Origin: Paludibacter sp. UBA6032
GTDB taxonomy: Bacteria > Bacteroidota > Bacteroidia > Bacteroidales > Paludibacteraceae
Direction: 5' to 3'
Assembly: GCA_002427885.1 (NCBI GenBank)
Contig: DIZI01000031.1
Coordinates: forward strand, 62,001-126,000
DNA: 64,000 nucleotides
The position numbers and the translations under genes were made by a program. Position 1 is the first letter of the stretch. Each line of letters begins with the position of its first letter. Shown here in pieces: positions 16,563 to 25,352 of the stretch. A model generated the notes under the pieces. The model made no database searches. It saw only the letters and a list, made by a program, of their open reading frames with translations, and was not told the origin of the DNA.

Positions 16563-17771
16563 ATGCAAAAAGTTGAAAAACTCTGGACCCGAAGCTTTAT
16601 AAGCGCTTGTATAGGGAACTTTTTGCTTTTTTTCTCTTTTTATTTACTGGTCCCGATTTTCCCCATTTATCTTATTCAGGAATTCCATACAACAAACACA
16701 CTGGTTGGTGTCATTTTGTCCAGTTACACATTGGCGGCCTTACTCATTCGTCCATTGGCGGGTTTTGTACTTGATATGTTTAACCGGAAACCGATTTATG
16801 TGGTTGCTTATTTGTTGTTTGTACTTACTTTTGTGGGGTATCCGCTTGCCAATCTGATCGGAATCTTTTTGTTTTTCAGAATTTTGCACGGATTTACATT
16901 TGGCTTTGTAACCACGGCGGGTAATAGTCTGATTGTGGATATAATGCCTTCTTCGCGACGAGGTGAAGGCTTGGGATACTTTGGCGTGGCCAATAATCTG
17001 GCTATGGCAATTGGTCCTATGACAAGCTTATTTATGCTTGATCATTTTAGTTTCGATGCCATTTTTTATACCGCTATCTTTAGTGGTTTGATCGGTTTTT
17101 TGTTTACATCGACCATTAAATCGAAAGATATGTCGGACAGGAGTATCAAACAACCTGTGGCTTTTGACCGGTTTTTCCTGTTCAAAGGATTTTTGGCGGG
17201 ATTGAGTCTTTTGCTTATGGGAATTCCTTATGGGATGGTGGTAACTTATGTCGCATTATATGGTGAAAATTTAGGTATCCGAAGTGGGATAGGGATTTTC
17301 TTTACACTCATGGCTTTTGGTCTGATTTGGTCAAGAATTCTTGCCGGTAAAAAAGTGGATAAGGGTAGCCTTGTAAGTGTAATTAGTATTGGAACTTTTC
17401 TTTGTCTGATTGCCGTTTTTGCCCTTTCGGGATTAAAACGTTTTGAGATTATTCATCAATCATTTCTCATTATTCCCGTTTTTTATGCTGTTGCTTTGCT
17501 TTTGGGCATTGGATACGGCATGATGTTTCCTGCTTACAATACGCTTTTCGTGAATCTTGCACCTCATAACCGACGGGCCACAGCCAGCTCGACTTATATG
17601 ACCAGTTGGGATATCGGTGTCGGTTTAGGATTAATAATCGGAGGACGGATAGCCGATACAAAAGGCGGATTTCCACTGGCTTTTCTGGTAAGTGCCTTTG
17701 CCGTTGTGTTTTCGTTAATATTTTTTACTCGTATTGTCGGTCCTCATTTTGAGAAGAACAAATTACGTTGA
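16563..17771 (+). CDS. MFS transporter
   Basis: 402 aa with about 12 membrane segments in two halves. The cytosolic loop 2-3 has the MFS signature in the form GFVLDMFNRKP, and a related stretch recurs in the second half (LAGKKVDKG). The substrate cannot be told; the closest general types are drug or sugar efflux proteins. It starts 44 bases after the DUF2148 gene, perhaps in one transcript, and ends 24 bases before a convergent gene. Confidence 0.9.
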   Translation: MQKVEKLWTRSFISACIGNFLLFFSFYLLVPIFPIYLIQEFHTTNTLVGVILSSYTLAALLIRPLAGFVLDMFNRKPIYVVAYLLFVLTFVGYPLANLIGIFLFFRILHGFTFGFVTTAGNSLIVDIMPSSRRGEGLGYFGVANNLAMAIGPMTSLFMLDHFSFDAIFYTAIFSGLIGFLFTSTIKSKDMSDRSIKQPVAFDRFFLFKGFLAGLSLLLMGIPYGMVVTYVALYGENLGIRSGIGIFFTLMAFGLIWSRILAGKKVDKGSLVSVISIGTFLCLIAVFALSGLKRFEIIHQSFLIIPVFYAVALLLGIGYGMMFPAYNTLFVNLAPHNRRATASSTYMTSWDIGVGLGLIIGGRIADTKGGFPLAFLVSAFAVVFSLIFFTRIVGPHFEKNKLR

Positions 17772-17795
17772 ACAAAAACAAAAATTGAAAAATCA

Positions 17796-18545
17796 TTATT
17801 CTTCAATTTTATACGAGCGGGTACAAGCTAAAAATTCCGAAATTTTTTCCGGATTAGTTTCAAAGATATTTCCAACCACCACCATATCTGCACCGGCATC
17901 GAATGCCTCTTTCAGTTGTGTCGTGTTTTTTATACCTCCACCCACGATAAGCGGAATAGATAATCCGGCACTAACACATTCAATCATTTCAGTAGGCACG
18001 GGGAAATTTGCTCCGCTTCCTGCTTCCAGATAAACCATTTTCATTCCGAGCAATTCTGCTGCAACGGCTGATGACAGTGCAATTTCTTTTTTGTCACGCG
18101 GAATGGATCTTGTATTGCTGATATATTCTACTGAACTTGGTTTACCTCCATCAATCAAGATATAGCCGGTTGGAATAACTTCAATATTCGATTTTTTTAT
18201 GGCAACAGATGATGTAATATGTTGACCAATAAGGAACTCTGCATTTCGTCCCGAAATTAATGAAAGATACAGCAAAGCATCTGCCCTGGTACTGAACTGG
18301 GCTGCATTGCCCGGAAACAATACAACTTTGCCTCTGGTTTCTTCTTTTAGTAAATCAATAAATGTGTCTGTTGAAGCCAATGTATGACTGCCACCAACAA
18401 ATATAAAATCAGGTAAATCGGTTTTTAATGCAGAAATTGTTGCTGATAAAATCCTTCCACAACATTTATCAGGATCCAGTAAAACTGCCAACATTTTTCG
18501 GTTGGCTTCGCGATTGAATAGAATATTTCTAAATGTCGTTCTCAT
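17796..18545 (-). CDS. Geranylgeranylglyceryl/heptaprenylglyceryl phosphate synthase-like protein
   Basis: 249 aa TIM-barrel prenyltransferase of the GGGPS/PcrB family. LAVLLDPDK near the N terminus, FVGGSHT, then YLEAGSGANFPVP and LIVGGGIKN are the glycerol-phosphate and phosphate-binding loops. Enzymes of this family join a polyprenyl diphosphate to sn-glycerol 1-phosphate, the first ether-lipid step in archaea; Bacteroidota carry bacterial homologues whose lipid product is uncertain. The ATG at 18545 is preferred over the TTG at 18569. It follows the phosphopantetheinyl transferase gene by 11 bases. Confidence 0.9.
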   Translation of the reverse strand: MRTTFRNILFNREANRKMLAVLLDPDKCCGRILSATISALKTDLPDFIFVGGSHTLASTDTFIDLLKEETRGKVVLFPGNAAQFSTRADALLYLSLISGRNAEFLIGQHITSSVAIKKSNIEVIPTGYILIDGGKPSSVEYISNTRSIPRDKKEIALSSAVAAELLGMKMVYLEAGSGANFPVPTEMIECVSAGLSIPLIVGGGIKNTTQLKEAFDAGADMVVVGNIFETNPEKISEFLACTRSYKIEE

Positions 18546-18556
18546 AATTAAGATTT

Positions 18557-19189
18557 TTAAACAAGGCAATACACTAAAGTGTATGCGTCAGTTTGAAAAT
18601 ATGATAGTTTGTAATGCTTTTCAGTAAGCACGTGTTTTGCATTAATTTCACCTTCCGTTTTCACTTCGAACGGGAAGATGTGTAATTGTTTGGCAAAATC
18701 AACAGCTTCTTTTCCAATGATTTTATATAATGCCTCTTTTACCGACCAGGCTAATTGTAACTGCTTCAGGTCTTTTCCCTGCGAAAGTTCTTCTTGTTCT
18801 GTTTTACTTAAGAAACGGGTGTACAGTTTTTGAATTTTATCGCTTGGACATTCAATATCTATCCCTACAACCCGGGTCGGATGTGCCATTACGGCTATCC
18901 ATTTCCCACTATGTGAGATGCTTATATGAAAGCTGTTATCTGTGAGACAGGGTTTTCCATTGCTGTCGTAAGAAACCATTACATTCGTCCCTAACAATTC
19001 TTTCAAAGCCAGTCTAAGACCCAAAAATTCCCGTTTTCGTTTTTCCGAAATGATTTTAGTGTATTCATCCGAATAGTAATCAATTTGCTCAAACTTTTTC
19101 AACAATTCATCAGCGCTTTCGTCTATTTCCCAAACTAACAAGTTAGCTCCATTGATTGAAATTTGCTTATTGAAATTTGTCGTCGGCAT
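18557..19189 (-). CDS. 4'-phosphopantetheinyl transferase (Sfp type)
   Basis: 210 aa, Sfp-size rather than AcpS-size. The magnesium and CoA motifs are visible: GIDIE at 109-113 (D111, E113) and WSVKEALYK at 148-156. ISISHSG near residue 90 adds the conserved His. It moves the 4'-phosphopantetheine arm of CoA to carrier proteins. Same strand as gldE and gldD upstream and the GGGPS-like gene downstream. Confidence 0.93.
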   Translation of the reverse strand: MPTTNFNKQISINGANLLVWEIDESADELLKKFEQIDYYSDEYTKIISEKRKREFLGLRLALKELLGTNVMVSYDSNGKPCLTDNSFHISISHSGKWIAVMAHPTRVVGIDIECPSDKIQKLYTRFLSKTEQEELSQGKDLKQLQLAWSVKEALYKIIGKEAVDFAKQLHIFPFEVKTEGEINAKHVLTEKHYKLSYFQTDAYTLVYCLV

Positions 19190-19238
19190 ATTCTTTTGTT
19201 ATAAAACAATACCTGTTATTTAGGTAATTGTTTAATTT

Positions 19239-19820
19239 TTATTTTTTCCATTCAAAACTTTCCATCAACCTGATCACGTCATTGCGTATATAATCAGACA
19301 TGGGAGCAATAGAATCTTTGTTTGGAACATTATCGAAATACAGAGCACCCCTGAAAAAATTGTGTAAACTGTCTGTGAGAACGAATTGTACCGATGAAGC
19401 AGTGTTGCCTTTCAAATCATAAAGAATACCATGTACATTATTTTTAGGATTGTCAAATGCTTTTTCTCCGATACCATCGGCACGTATGCTGTGTTTGTAT
19501 ACTATTTTTCTTGAATCTTCCAATAAATCAATCAGATTGCCATTAACCGGTTTATAACTGCAATATATGGTGGCATTCAGTTTTGGGTAATATAAATCAA
19601 TCCAGTTATCTTTTTTGATCGCTTTGCAGCTTATAATTTTTACATTCTCAGGCAGATCGAACCGGTAAGGGAGATTCAACGTGTCAATTTTACGGTAGAC
19701 AGGATTGGGTAAATCTACCCTGAAATATCCATATGGACGGGGAATCGGAACTTCCGAACAAGACCCAAAAAGACCTGAAATGGACAAAAAAATCAGTAAG
19801 TTGGATAATCTATGTAGCAT
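19239..19820 (-). CDS. gldD: Gliding motility lipoprotein GldD
   Basis: 193 aa lipoprotein with Cys21 (GLFGSC). The mature start SEVPIPRPYGYFRVDLP is the GldD hallmark. GldD is needed for gliding and chitin use in Flavobacterium and is also kept in non-gliding Bacteroidota that have T9SS; its molecular role is unsettled. It is encoded directly after gldE, the conserved order. Confidence 0.93.
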   Translation of the reverse strand: MLHRLSNLLIFLSISGLFGSCSEVPIPRPYGYFRVDLPNPVYRKIDTLNLPYRFDLPENVKIISCKAIKKDNWIDLYYPKLNATIYCSYKPVNGNLIDLLEDSRKIVYKHSIRADGIGEKAFDNPKNNVHGILYDLKGNTASSVQFVLTDSLHNFFRGALYFDNVPNKDSIAPMSDYIRNDVIRLMESFEWKK

Positions 19821-19896
19821 TTTAATATTTTATTTCTAATAGTTGTGTATCGTAAAATTATTCAGGTAGTTTACCCACAAGCATAAAGTACAAACT

Positions 19897-21231
19897 TTAT
19901 TCGCTTTCTTTGCTGAAATCATTTTTAATATACAATTTTACTTTTTTTATACGACGACTATCAGCCGCCACAATCTCAAAAACATAACGTCCGTAGTCTA
20001 TACGTTCATTTTTGACAGGGAAATCGCCTTTCAGCTCCAGAATCAATCCCGCTAATGTTTCAACTTCTTCGGTTACTTTTACAAAATCTTCTTCTTCTAT
20101 TTCAGCAATTTTGAAAAAATCATTTAGTTGTATTTTTGCTTCGAAAACAAATGTATGGTTATCGATCTTTGTAAACAATTCTTCATCAATATCGTATTCG
20201 TCGCTAATATCGCCTACAATTTCTTCCAAAATATCCTCCAGTGTAATTATTCCCGAAGTCCCTCCGTATTCGTCAACCACCACCGCCAAATGCACTTTAT
20301 TTTCCTGAAATTCATTCAGTAAATCATCAATTTTCTTAGTTTCCGGAACGTAATAAGCAGGACGTACCAGACTTTGCCAGCGGAATGTAGCAGGTTTATC
20401 TAAATGCGGGAGCAGATCTTTGCTGTAAAGTAATCCCTTAATATTATCGCGTGTGCCGGCATAGACCGGAATACGTGAATAACCCGATTTGATAATAAGA
20501 TCCAATAATTGTTTGTAATTTGTTTTTATATCTACATCCACCATATCAACCCTCGAGGTCATTATTTCGTCAACTTGTATATTCCCGAAATTAATGATTC
20601 CTTCCAGTATGTCTGTATCCTCGTCTTTACTGTTCGACGTTAGTTCCAGCGCGTGTGACAATTCATCCATCGAAATGTTTGACCGGCTGTGTTTGGCCAG
20701 ACGTGTATTAACGATCGAAGTTGAATTAACTAATAACGAAACAAAAGGACCAAATGGTTTCTCCAGTTTTGTCAATAAAGACACAGTGAAATTTGCTGTA
20801 CTTTTTGCGAATTGGGTTGCGTACACTTTGGGTGTTATTTCACCAAAAAGTAACAATAAAAATGTAATGATGACGGCTTGAAAAATAAATCCAAGGACTG
20901 GTGCACTTTCAAAATTTAAAATGGTATTTGTAAAATGGGTCAGCAAAAGAATTACGGCAACGTTGACCAGATTATTCGCGATAAGTATCGTAGCCAATAA
21001 ACGTTGAGGGCTTTCTAAGAGATGCAGAATATTTTTTTCCGATTTTTTCTCACTTTCTTCTAATTCATTCAGGGTTTGCGGGTCGAGTGAAAAAAAAGCA
21101 ACTTCCGAAGCGGAAATTAACGCTGAACAACCCAGGAGGAAGATGCTCAATACCAGCGATACAATTGCTGCAAAAGTAATAGGAAGAACTGTAATTCCTC
21201 CAAAAATTACAAATAATAAGTGCGTTTCCAA
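19897..21231 (-). CDS. gldE: GldE-type CBS/CorC domain membrane protein
   Basis: 444 aa. An N-terminal DUF21 (CNNM) domain with membrane segments (ALISASEVAFFSLD, LGFIFQAVIITFLLLLFGEI), a pair of CBS domains (VDEIMTSRVDMVDVD... VVVDEYGGTSGIITLEDILE), and a C-terminal CorC/HlyC domain. The type is related to Mg/Co efflux proteins; in Bacteroidota the copy before gldD is called GldE. The only plausible start is a TTG at 21231 (METHLLF), because the next in-frame stop lies shortly upstream. A -7 candidate TACTTTTG is at 21292-21285. Confidence 0.9.
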   Translation of the reverse strand: METHLLFVIFGGITVLPITFAAIVSLVLSIFLLGCSALISASEVAFFSLDPQTLNELEESEKKSEKNILHLLESPQRLLATILIANNLVNVAVILLLTHFTNTILNFESAPVLGFIFQAVIITFLLLLFGEITPKVYATQFAKSTANFTVSLLTKLEKPFGPFVSLLVNSTSIVNTRLAKHSRSNISMDELSHALELTSNSKDEDTDILEGIINFGNIQVDEIMTSRVDMVDVDIKTNYKQLLDLIIKSGYSRIPVYAGTRDNIKGLLYSKDLLPHLDKPATFRWQSLVRPAYYVPETKKIDDLLNEFQENKVHLAVVVDEYGGTSGIITLEDILEEIVGDISDEYDIDEELFTKIDNHTFVFEAKIQLNDFFKIAEIEEEDFVKVTEEVETLAGLILELKGDFPVKNERIDYGRYVFEIVAADSRRIKKVKLYIKNDFSKESE

Positions 21232-21459
21232 TGAAATGCGATTTAGTGAATACTAAGTTTGACAGAATTTTATTTCCGTCTGTGCAAAAGTAGTGTTTTT
21301 TTTTGAAACGACACATTCTCTGTTGTTTAAACAACTACGTCAAAAAGTATTCGTTTACAGGTAAGTATTTAGAATACAGGAAAGAAAACAACAACAAAAA
21401 TTAACATTGAGTTTTCTTTTTACAAATTGAAGCTAAGCAATCAGTCACAAAAATTTCGA

Positions 21460-21858
21460 TTATTTTCCAAAATTATCTTTATTCTTAACCGAAACAATGC
21501 TGTCCACCACAAATTTATTTACGCCACGCCAGGGTACAGCTCCTAAATACTCCTTGTAGTGTAGTTCTAGCATTTTACCACTGCAACGCATTAAAGAATC
21601 GGCTACAGCTTTATTCTCCACTGAAAACTCAAACTCATAAGACTGAATAGTACCTGTAGTTTGTGACCGAAATCCGGGTTGAATCATTTTTCCTTCGAAA
21701 GTTTTAAACATATAACCTTTGTGCACAAAATAATTCAGTTCGCCTGCTTTCACACCTTCGCCAAAAACAAAATAAAATTTGAAAAAGAACCAACCGGTGA
21801 ACACAATCAAGACGATAAGTGTTCCAATACCAAGGGATTTTTTGAGTTTTGGATTCAT
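21460..21858 (-). CDS. Conserved membrane-anchored protein, unknown function
   Basis: 132 aa: a short cytosolic start (MNPKLKKS), one membrane helix (IGTLIVLIVFTGWFFFKFYF), and an extracytoplasmic domain with YMFKTFEGKMIQPGF and LHYKEYLGAVPWRG. I think of it as a small conserved Bacteroidales family, sometimes carried in databases under the unlikely name 6-phosphogluconate dehydrogenase; I see no such domain. It ends 228 bases before gldE on the same strand. Confidence 0.8.
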   Translation of the reverse strand: MNPKLKKSLGIGTLIVLIVFTGWFFFKFYFVFGEGVKAGELNYFVHKGYMFKTFEGKMIQPGFRSQTTGTIQSYEFEFSVENKAVADSLMRCSGKMLELHYKEYLGAVPWRGVNKFVVDSIVSVKNKDNFGK

Positions 21859-22042
21859 GGTTATTATAGTATTTAATATATTTTACAAATATAGGGCATT
21901 TTTCTGTTTTTTGGAAAATATTGCCGAAAAAGATTCTACTAAATCATTAAAATCATTACCTTTACTCCGTGATTGAGCTGTTTTATTTTTACAATCAATA
22001 ATCTGATAATGATCTGTAAACTAATCAAATATACTATATATA

Positions 22043-23140
22043 ATGGAAGATAAATTAGTTACACTCGCCATCCGCACTTACCAACGGGCTAATATGATCA
22101 AAGCTGTTCTCGAAGAAAACGGAATTGAAACAGCCATTCATAATTTAAATCTTGAACATCCCGAAATGGCAGTTGGTGTGCGTGTTCGTATTAAAGAGAG
22201 CGATTTGCCCCGTGCGTTGAAAATTGTAGAAGAAATGGAAAGTGCCTGGGAGCAAGAACAGCCAAAAAGTGCTAACCAACAAGTGCTTATTCCTATCGAT
22301 CTTTCGGATCAAATTGAAAAAATTACTGATTTCGGATTTCATTTTGCTGATATTTTAGCTGCTGAAGTGGTATTCATGTACGTTTATTTTAGCCCCGCTT
22401 TTACTATTTCATCGAACAATGAAGTGAGTACTTACAGTATCAGCGACGGTGAATTACTTCGCAGAATAATAAGTTCAGCCAATGCGGATGTAGATAATTT
22501 ATCTAATTTGATTCATGCCCGCATTGACAGAGGAGAACTCCCGAATATCCCTTTCACTTTTGAATTGAAAGAAGGAGTTCCAGAAGATCAGATTTTGGAT
22601 TATTGCAAAAAACATAATCCGGCATTGGTAGTGATGGGGACTCAGGGGAAGAAGCTCACGAATGAATTAATCGGCAGCGTTTGTGCTGAAGTCATGGACT
22701 CCTGTGCCTCCCCAATTTTTGCTGTACCTGCTCAAATGACCATACAATCACCGGACGATATCCATCGGGTGGCTTTTCTAACAAATTTTGATCAAAAAGA
22801 TTTGATTGCGATTGATAGGGTCATTTCACTTCTTACTTCCGATAAATTAGAAATGTTCTTTATTCATGCTTCCAACAAAAATGAAGCATGGAATGAAGTG
22901 ATGCTGGAAGGAATTAAAGCCTATTTTGCAAGCCATTATCCGAATTTAATATCTAATTATGCTTTGTTGGGTTCGTCAGACACATTGAAACTTCTTGATA
23001 AATACTTACTCAATCAGAAAATTGATGTTTTGGCTTTCAACTCACGTCGGCGAAATTTCTTTATGCGGCTTTTCAATCCAAGTTTAGCTTATAAAATGGT
23101 TTTACACTCGGACACACCTATGCTGGTTACTCATGTGTAA
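22043..23140 (+). CDS. DUF2007 - tandem universal stress protein fusion
   Basis: 365 aa. Residues 1-70 look like DUF2007, a small putative signal-transducing domain (TLAIRTYQRANMIKAVLEENG). Two UspA-type domains follow: the first runs to VVMGTQGKKLTNELIGSVCAEV and AVPAQM, with a G-x2-G-like nucleotide loop in changed form; the second ends FNPSLAYKMVLHSDTPMLVTHV. It is soluble and cytosolic. The role in stress adaptation is inferred from the domains only. Monocistronic; a hairpin lies downstream. Confidence 0.85.
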   Translation: MEDKLVTLAIRTYQRANMIKAVLEENGIETAIHNLNLEHPEMAVGVRVRIKESDLPRALKIVEEMESAWEQEQPKSANQQVLIPIDLSDQIEKITDFGFHFADILAAEVVFMYVYFSPAFTISSNNEVSTYSISDGELLRRIISSANADVDNLSNLIHARIDRGELPNIPFTFELKEGVPEDQILDYCKKHNPALVVMGTQGKKLTNELIGSVCAEVMDSCASPIFAVPAQMTIQSPDDIHRVAFLTNFDQKDLIAIDRVISLLTSDKLEMFFIHASNKNEAWNEVMLEGIKAYFASHYPNLISNYALLGSSDTLKLLDKYLLNQKIDVLAFNSRRRNFFMRLFNPSLAYKMVLHSDTPMLVTHV

Positions 23141-23158
23141 GTGAAATCAGTTTAATGG

Positions 23159-23223
23159 TTAATTGGTTGATTAGTTAATTGGTTGATTAGTTGGTTTGTA
23201 CTCTAAGAATTAACCAATTAACT
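23159..23223. terminator. Tandem repeat and hairpin between convergent genes
   Basis: The 16-base unit TTAATTGGTTGATTAG occurs twice in tandem (23159-23174, 23175-23190). AGTTAATTGGTTGATT (23173-23188) pairs at 14 of 16 positions with AATTAACCAATTAACT (23208-23223). A shared terminator is likely. Confidence 0.55.
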
Positions 23224-23247
23224 GCTAAACTAATATCAGCCAGCTAA

Positions 23248-23970
23248 TCAATAACCTGCGGAAAGAATATCTGCCAGATGCACCCCTTTAACGGGCAGTT
23301 TATGTTTGGCAATATAGCCATTGATATTCATTAGACAGGATGCTTCGGTACTGATAATGTATTCGGCTCCCGTTTTCAATGCATTTCTGACTTTGTTTTC
23401 GGCCATGGCAACTGAGATCGATTTGTTCTTTACAGCAAATGTACCACCAAATCCACAACAGGTATCGCATTCTTCCATTTCGATAAGTTCTAAACCAGCA
23501 ACCTGAGCCAGCAATTTACGAGGCTCGTCTTTAATTCCATATTCACGTAAAGCGGAGCAGGAATCATGAAAAGTAACTTTGTGTGGAAAACTTGCCCCAA
23601 GGTTTTCAATTTTCAATTTGTTAACCAGAAAATCAGAAAGTTCGTAAATACCATTTTTCATTTTTTCGTGCTGTAGCAACAAATCAGGTTTTTCTGCTAA
23701 TAATTTGTGATAATGATGAATCACAAAACTCGAGCAGGAACCTGATGGGGAAACAATGGGCATATCAGGTTGAAAATCGGAGAGAAATTTCTCTGCCAGA
23801 CTTGAAGCTTCTTTCCAGTAACCGCTGTTAAATGCCGGTTGCCCGCAACAAGTTTGTTGGGGATTATAATGTACATGACAACCTGCTTTTTCGAGAACCT
23901 TGATCGTATTAAATCCGGTTTCAGGATACAATTGGTCGATATAACAAGGTATAAATAGTTGAATATCCAT
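23248..23970 (-). CDS. LutA/YkgE-like CCG-domain protein
   Basis: 240 aa with two CCG (cysteine-rich) domains: CCGQPAFNSG at 41-50 and CDTCCGFGGTFAVKN in the second half, each preceded by a supporting cysteine motif (SCSSF, FHDSCSALREYG). LutA works with LutB and LutC in lactate oxidation, and CCG domains bind Fe-S clusters in redox enzymes. No lutB or lutC homologue is adjacent, so its partners must be elsewhere. A -7 candidate TAAATTTG lies at 24048-24041. Confidence 0.9.
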   Translation of the reverse strand: MDIQLFIPCYIDQLYPETGFNTIKVLEKAGCHVHYNPQQTCCGQPAFNSGYWKEASSLAEKFLSDFQPDMPIVSPSGSCSSFVIHHYHKLLAEKPDLLLQHEKMKNGIYELSDFLVNKLKIENLGASFPHKVTFHDSCSALREYGIKDEPRKLLAQVAGLELIEMEECDTCCGFGGTFAVKNKSISVAMAENKVRNALKTGAEYIISTEASCLMNINGYIAKHKLPVKGVHLADILSAGY

Positions 23971-24078
23971 AAGTTTTAAGCCTGTTGCATCTCCGTAGAG
24001 ATATCTAAAAGGCAGTATTTGTGCGTTAATATTTTAAAGTCAAATTTATAACTATAATTTTCAGTTCCGTTTTATAGT

Positions 24079-25104
24079 TTAATACCAGAAATCTGCATAA
24101 ACGGGCAAATGGTCGGAAAAACCATCCTGATATTTCATGCCGACATAGGTTCTGAACGGTTGTTCCCCTAAAAAAGTTTTATCATCTTCGAGCAGGAAAG
24201 GAGCATCGAAAAAATGAACATCACTTTGTATCGTAAAAATCGTATTGCCCTGATTTAAAAGATTCCCTGATACAATTATCTGATCTAAAGCACCCCATTC
24301 ACCATTATGTTTATTCGATCCTTTGCCATCCACATGCAGTTTGTACATGAGATTGTATAAATTTTTTGAGGCGATTGAATCGGTCAGCGGTTTTGCACCC
24401 AGCACTTCCGAAATACTTTTATTGATTGGAAAATCGTTGAAATCACCCATTATGACGATATTTGCATTTGCATTTATATTCAATAGACTATCCACTTTCG
24501 ATCGTAAAACCGATGCTACAAAAGTGCGTTTATCTTCTGATTCCAGTTCTCCATCCAGCCTTGAAGGGAAGTGACATACAAAAACATGCAAGGTGTCACC
24601 TGTAGGTATAATTCCTGAAACGAAAAGCAAATCCCGGGTTTTTGTCTCGGGTGAATGAGAAAAACGGATACGGATTGCCTCATCGTGAACAGGTTTAAAC
24701 CGTTTCGGTTGGAATAACAATGCAACATCAACTCCCCGGACATCCGGTGATTCGTGATGGATATACTTATACCTTAAATTTTTCAACCCGGAGAAGTGAG
24801 TTAAATCGAATAAGCATTTATCACTTTCAATCTCGCATAAACCAACCAAATCCGGAGCATCCCAACCTCCAATGGCTGTAATTACTTTGGCTATATTCGC
24901 TTGTTTTTTTAGGTATTTAGTGTTATTCCAACCACGCATTCCCGTTGGCAAATACTCACTATCATCGGTTAATGAATCATCTACACAGTCAAAATAGTTT
25001 TCGACATTGTAGCACATAATTTTGAAGTTCTGCTTCTCGCGGCTTTGAGCCCCGGTCTGTAAAACTAAGCAAAGCATTAAAACAGATAACAGTGATTTAT
25101 TCAT
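24079..25104 (-). CDS. Secreted endonuclease/exonuclease/phosphatase family protein
   Basis: 341 aa. A cleavable signal peptide (MNKSLLSVLMLCLVLQTGAQ) is followed by an EEP fold: YNVENYFD, LCEIESDK with the metal-binding Glu, FVCHFPSR, IMGDFNDFP, and GFSDHLPVYADF at the end. The substrate is unknown (nucleic acid or phosphoester scavenging are both possible). Monocistronic. A -7 candidate TAACTTTG is at 25160-25153. Confidence 0.9.
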   Translation of the reverse strand: MNKSLLSVLMLCLVLQTGAQSREKQNFKIMCYNVENYFDCVDDSLTDDSEYLPTGMRGWNNTKYLKKQANIAKVITAIGGWDAPDLVGLCEIESDKCLFDLTHFSGLKNLRYKYIHHESPDVRGVDVALLFQPKRFKPVHDEAIRIRFSHSPETKTRDLLFVSGIIPTGDTLHVFVCHFPSRLDGELESEDKRTFVASVLRSKVDSLLNINANANIVIMGDFNDFPINKSISEVLGAKPLTDSIASKNLYNLMYKLHVDGKGSNKHNGEWGALDQIIVSGNLLNQGNTIFTIQSDVHFFDAPFLLEDDKTFLGEQPFRTYVGMKYQDGFSDHLPVYADFWY

Positions 25105-25294
25105 TCAAAATTTCAGGTGAAGGTTACTGAAAAACAAATCAATTTAACCGCACAAAGTTATGAAAAAATAAGGAAGATGAAAATTTGTAGGTTTTAGAAA
25201 GTGTTGAGTTGGAAAATCAGGTGTTGGATGATCGCAAAAAATAATTAATAGCCAATGTTATTATAATATTATGAAGTTATCATTATTTTTAAGT

Positions 25295-25302
25295 TATCTT
25301 TG
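25295..25302 (+). promoter_or_regulatory. -7 element upstream of the CotH/lamin-tail protein
   Basis: TATCTTTG fits TAnnTTTG, with a leader of about 45 bases to the ATG at 25353. No clear -33 TTG is seen. It excludes the long in-frame extension beginning at the TTG at 25320 as the likely start. Confidence 0.4.
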
Positions 25303-25352
25303 AAATCCGAAAAGTAAAGTTGAATAGAGGTCTTGAATTAATACATTTAATT

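Noticed and set aside
23159..23190. Two tandem 16-base repeats as a possible CRISPR or tandem-repeat locus
   Set aside because: Only two units, no spacers and no cas genes; better explained as part of a terminator between convergent genes.
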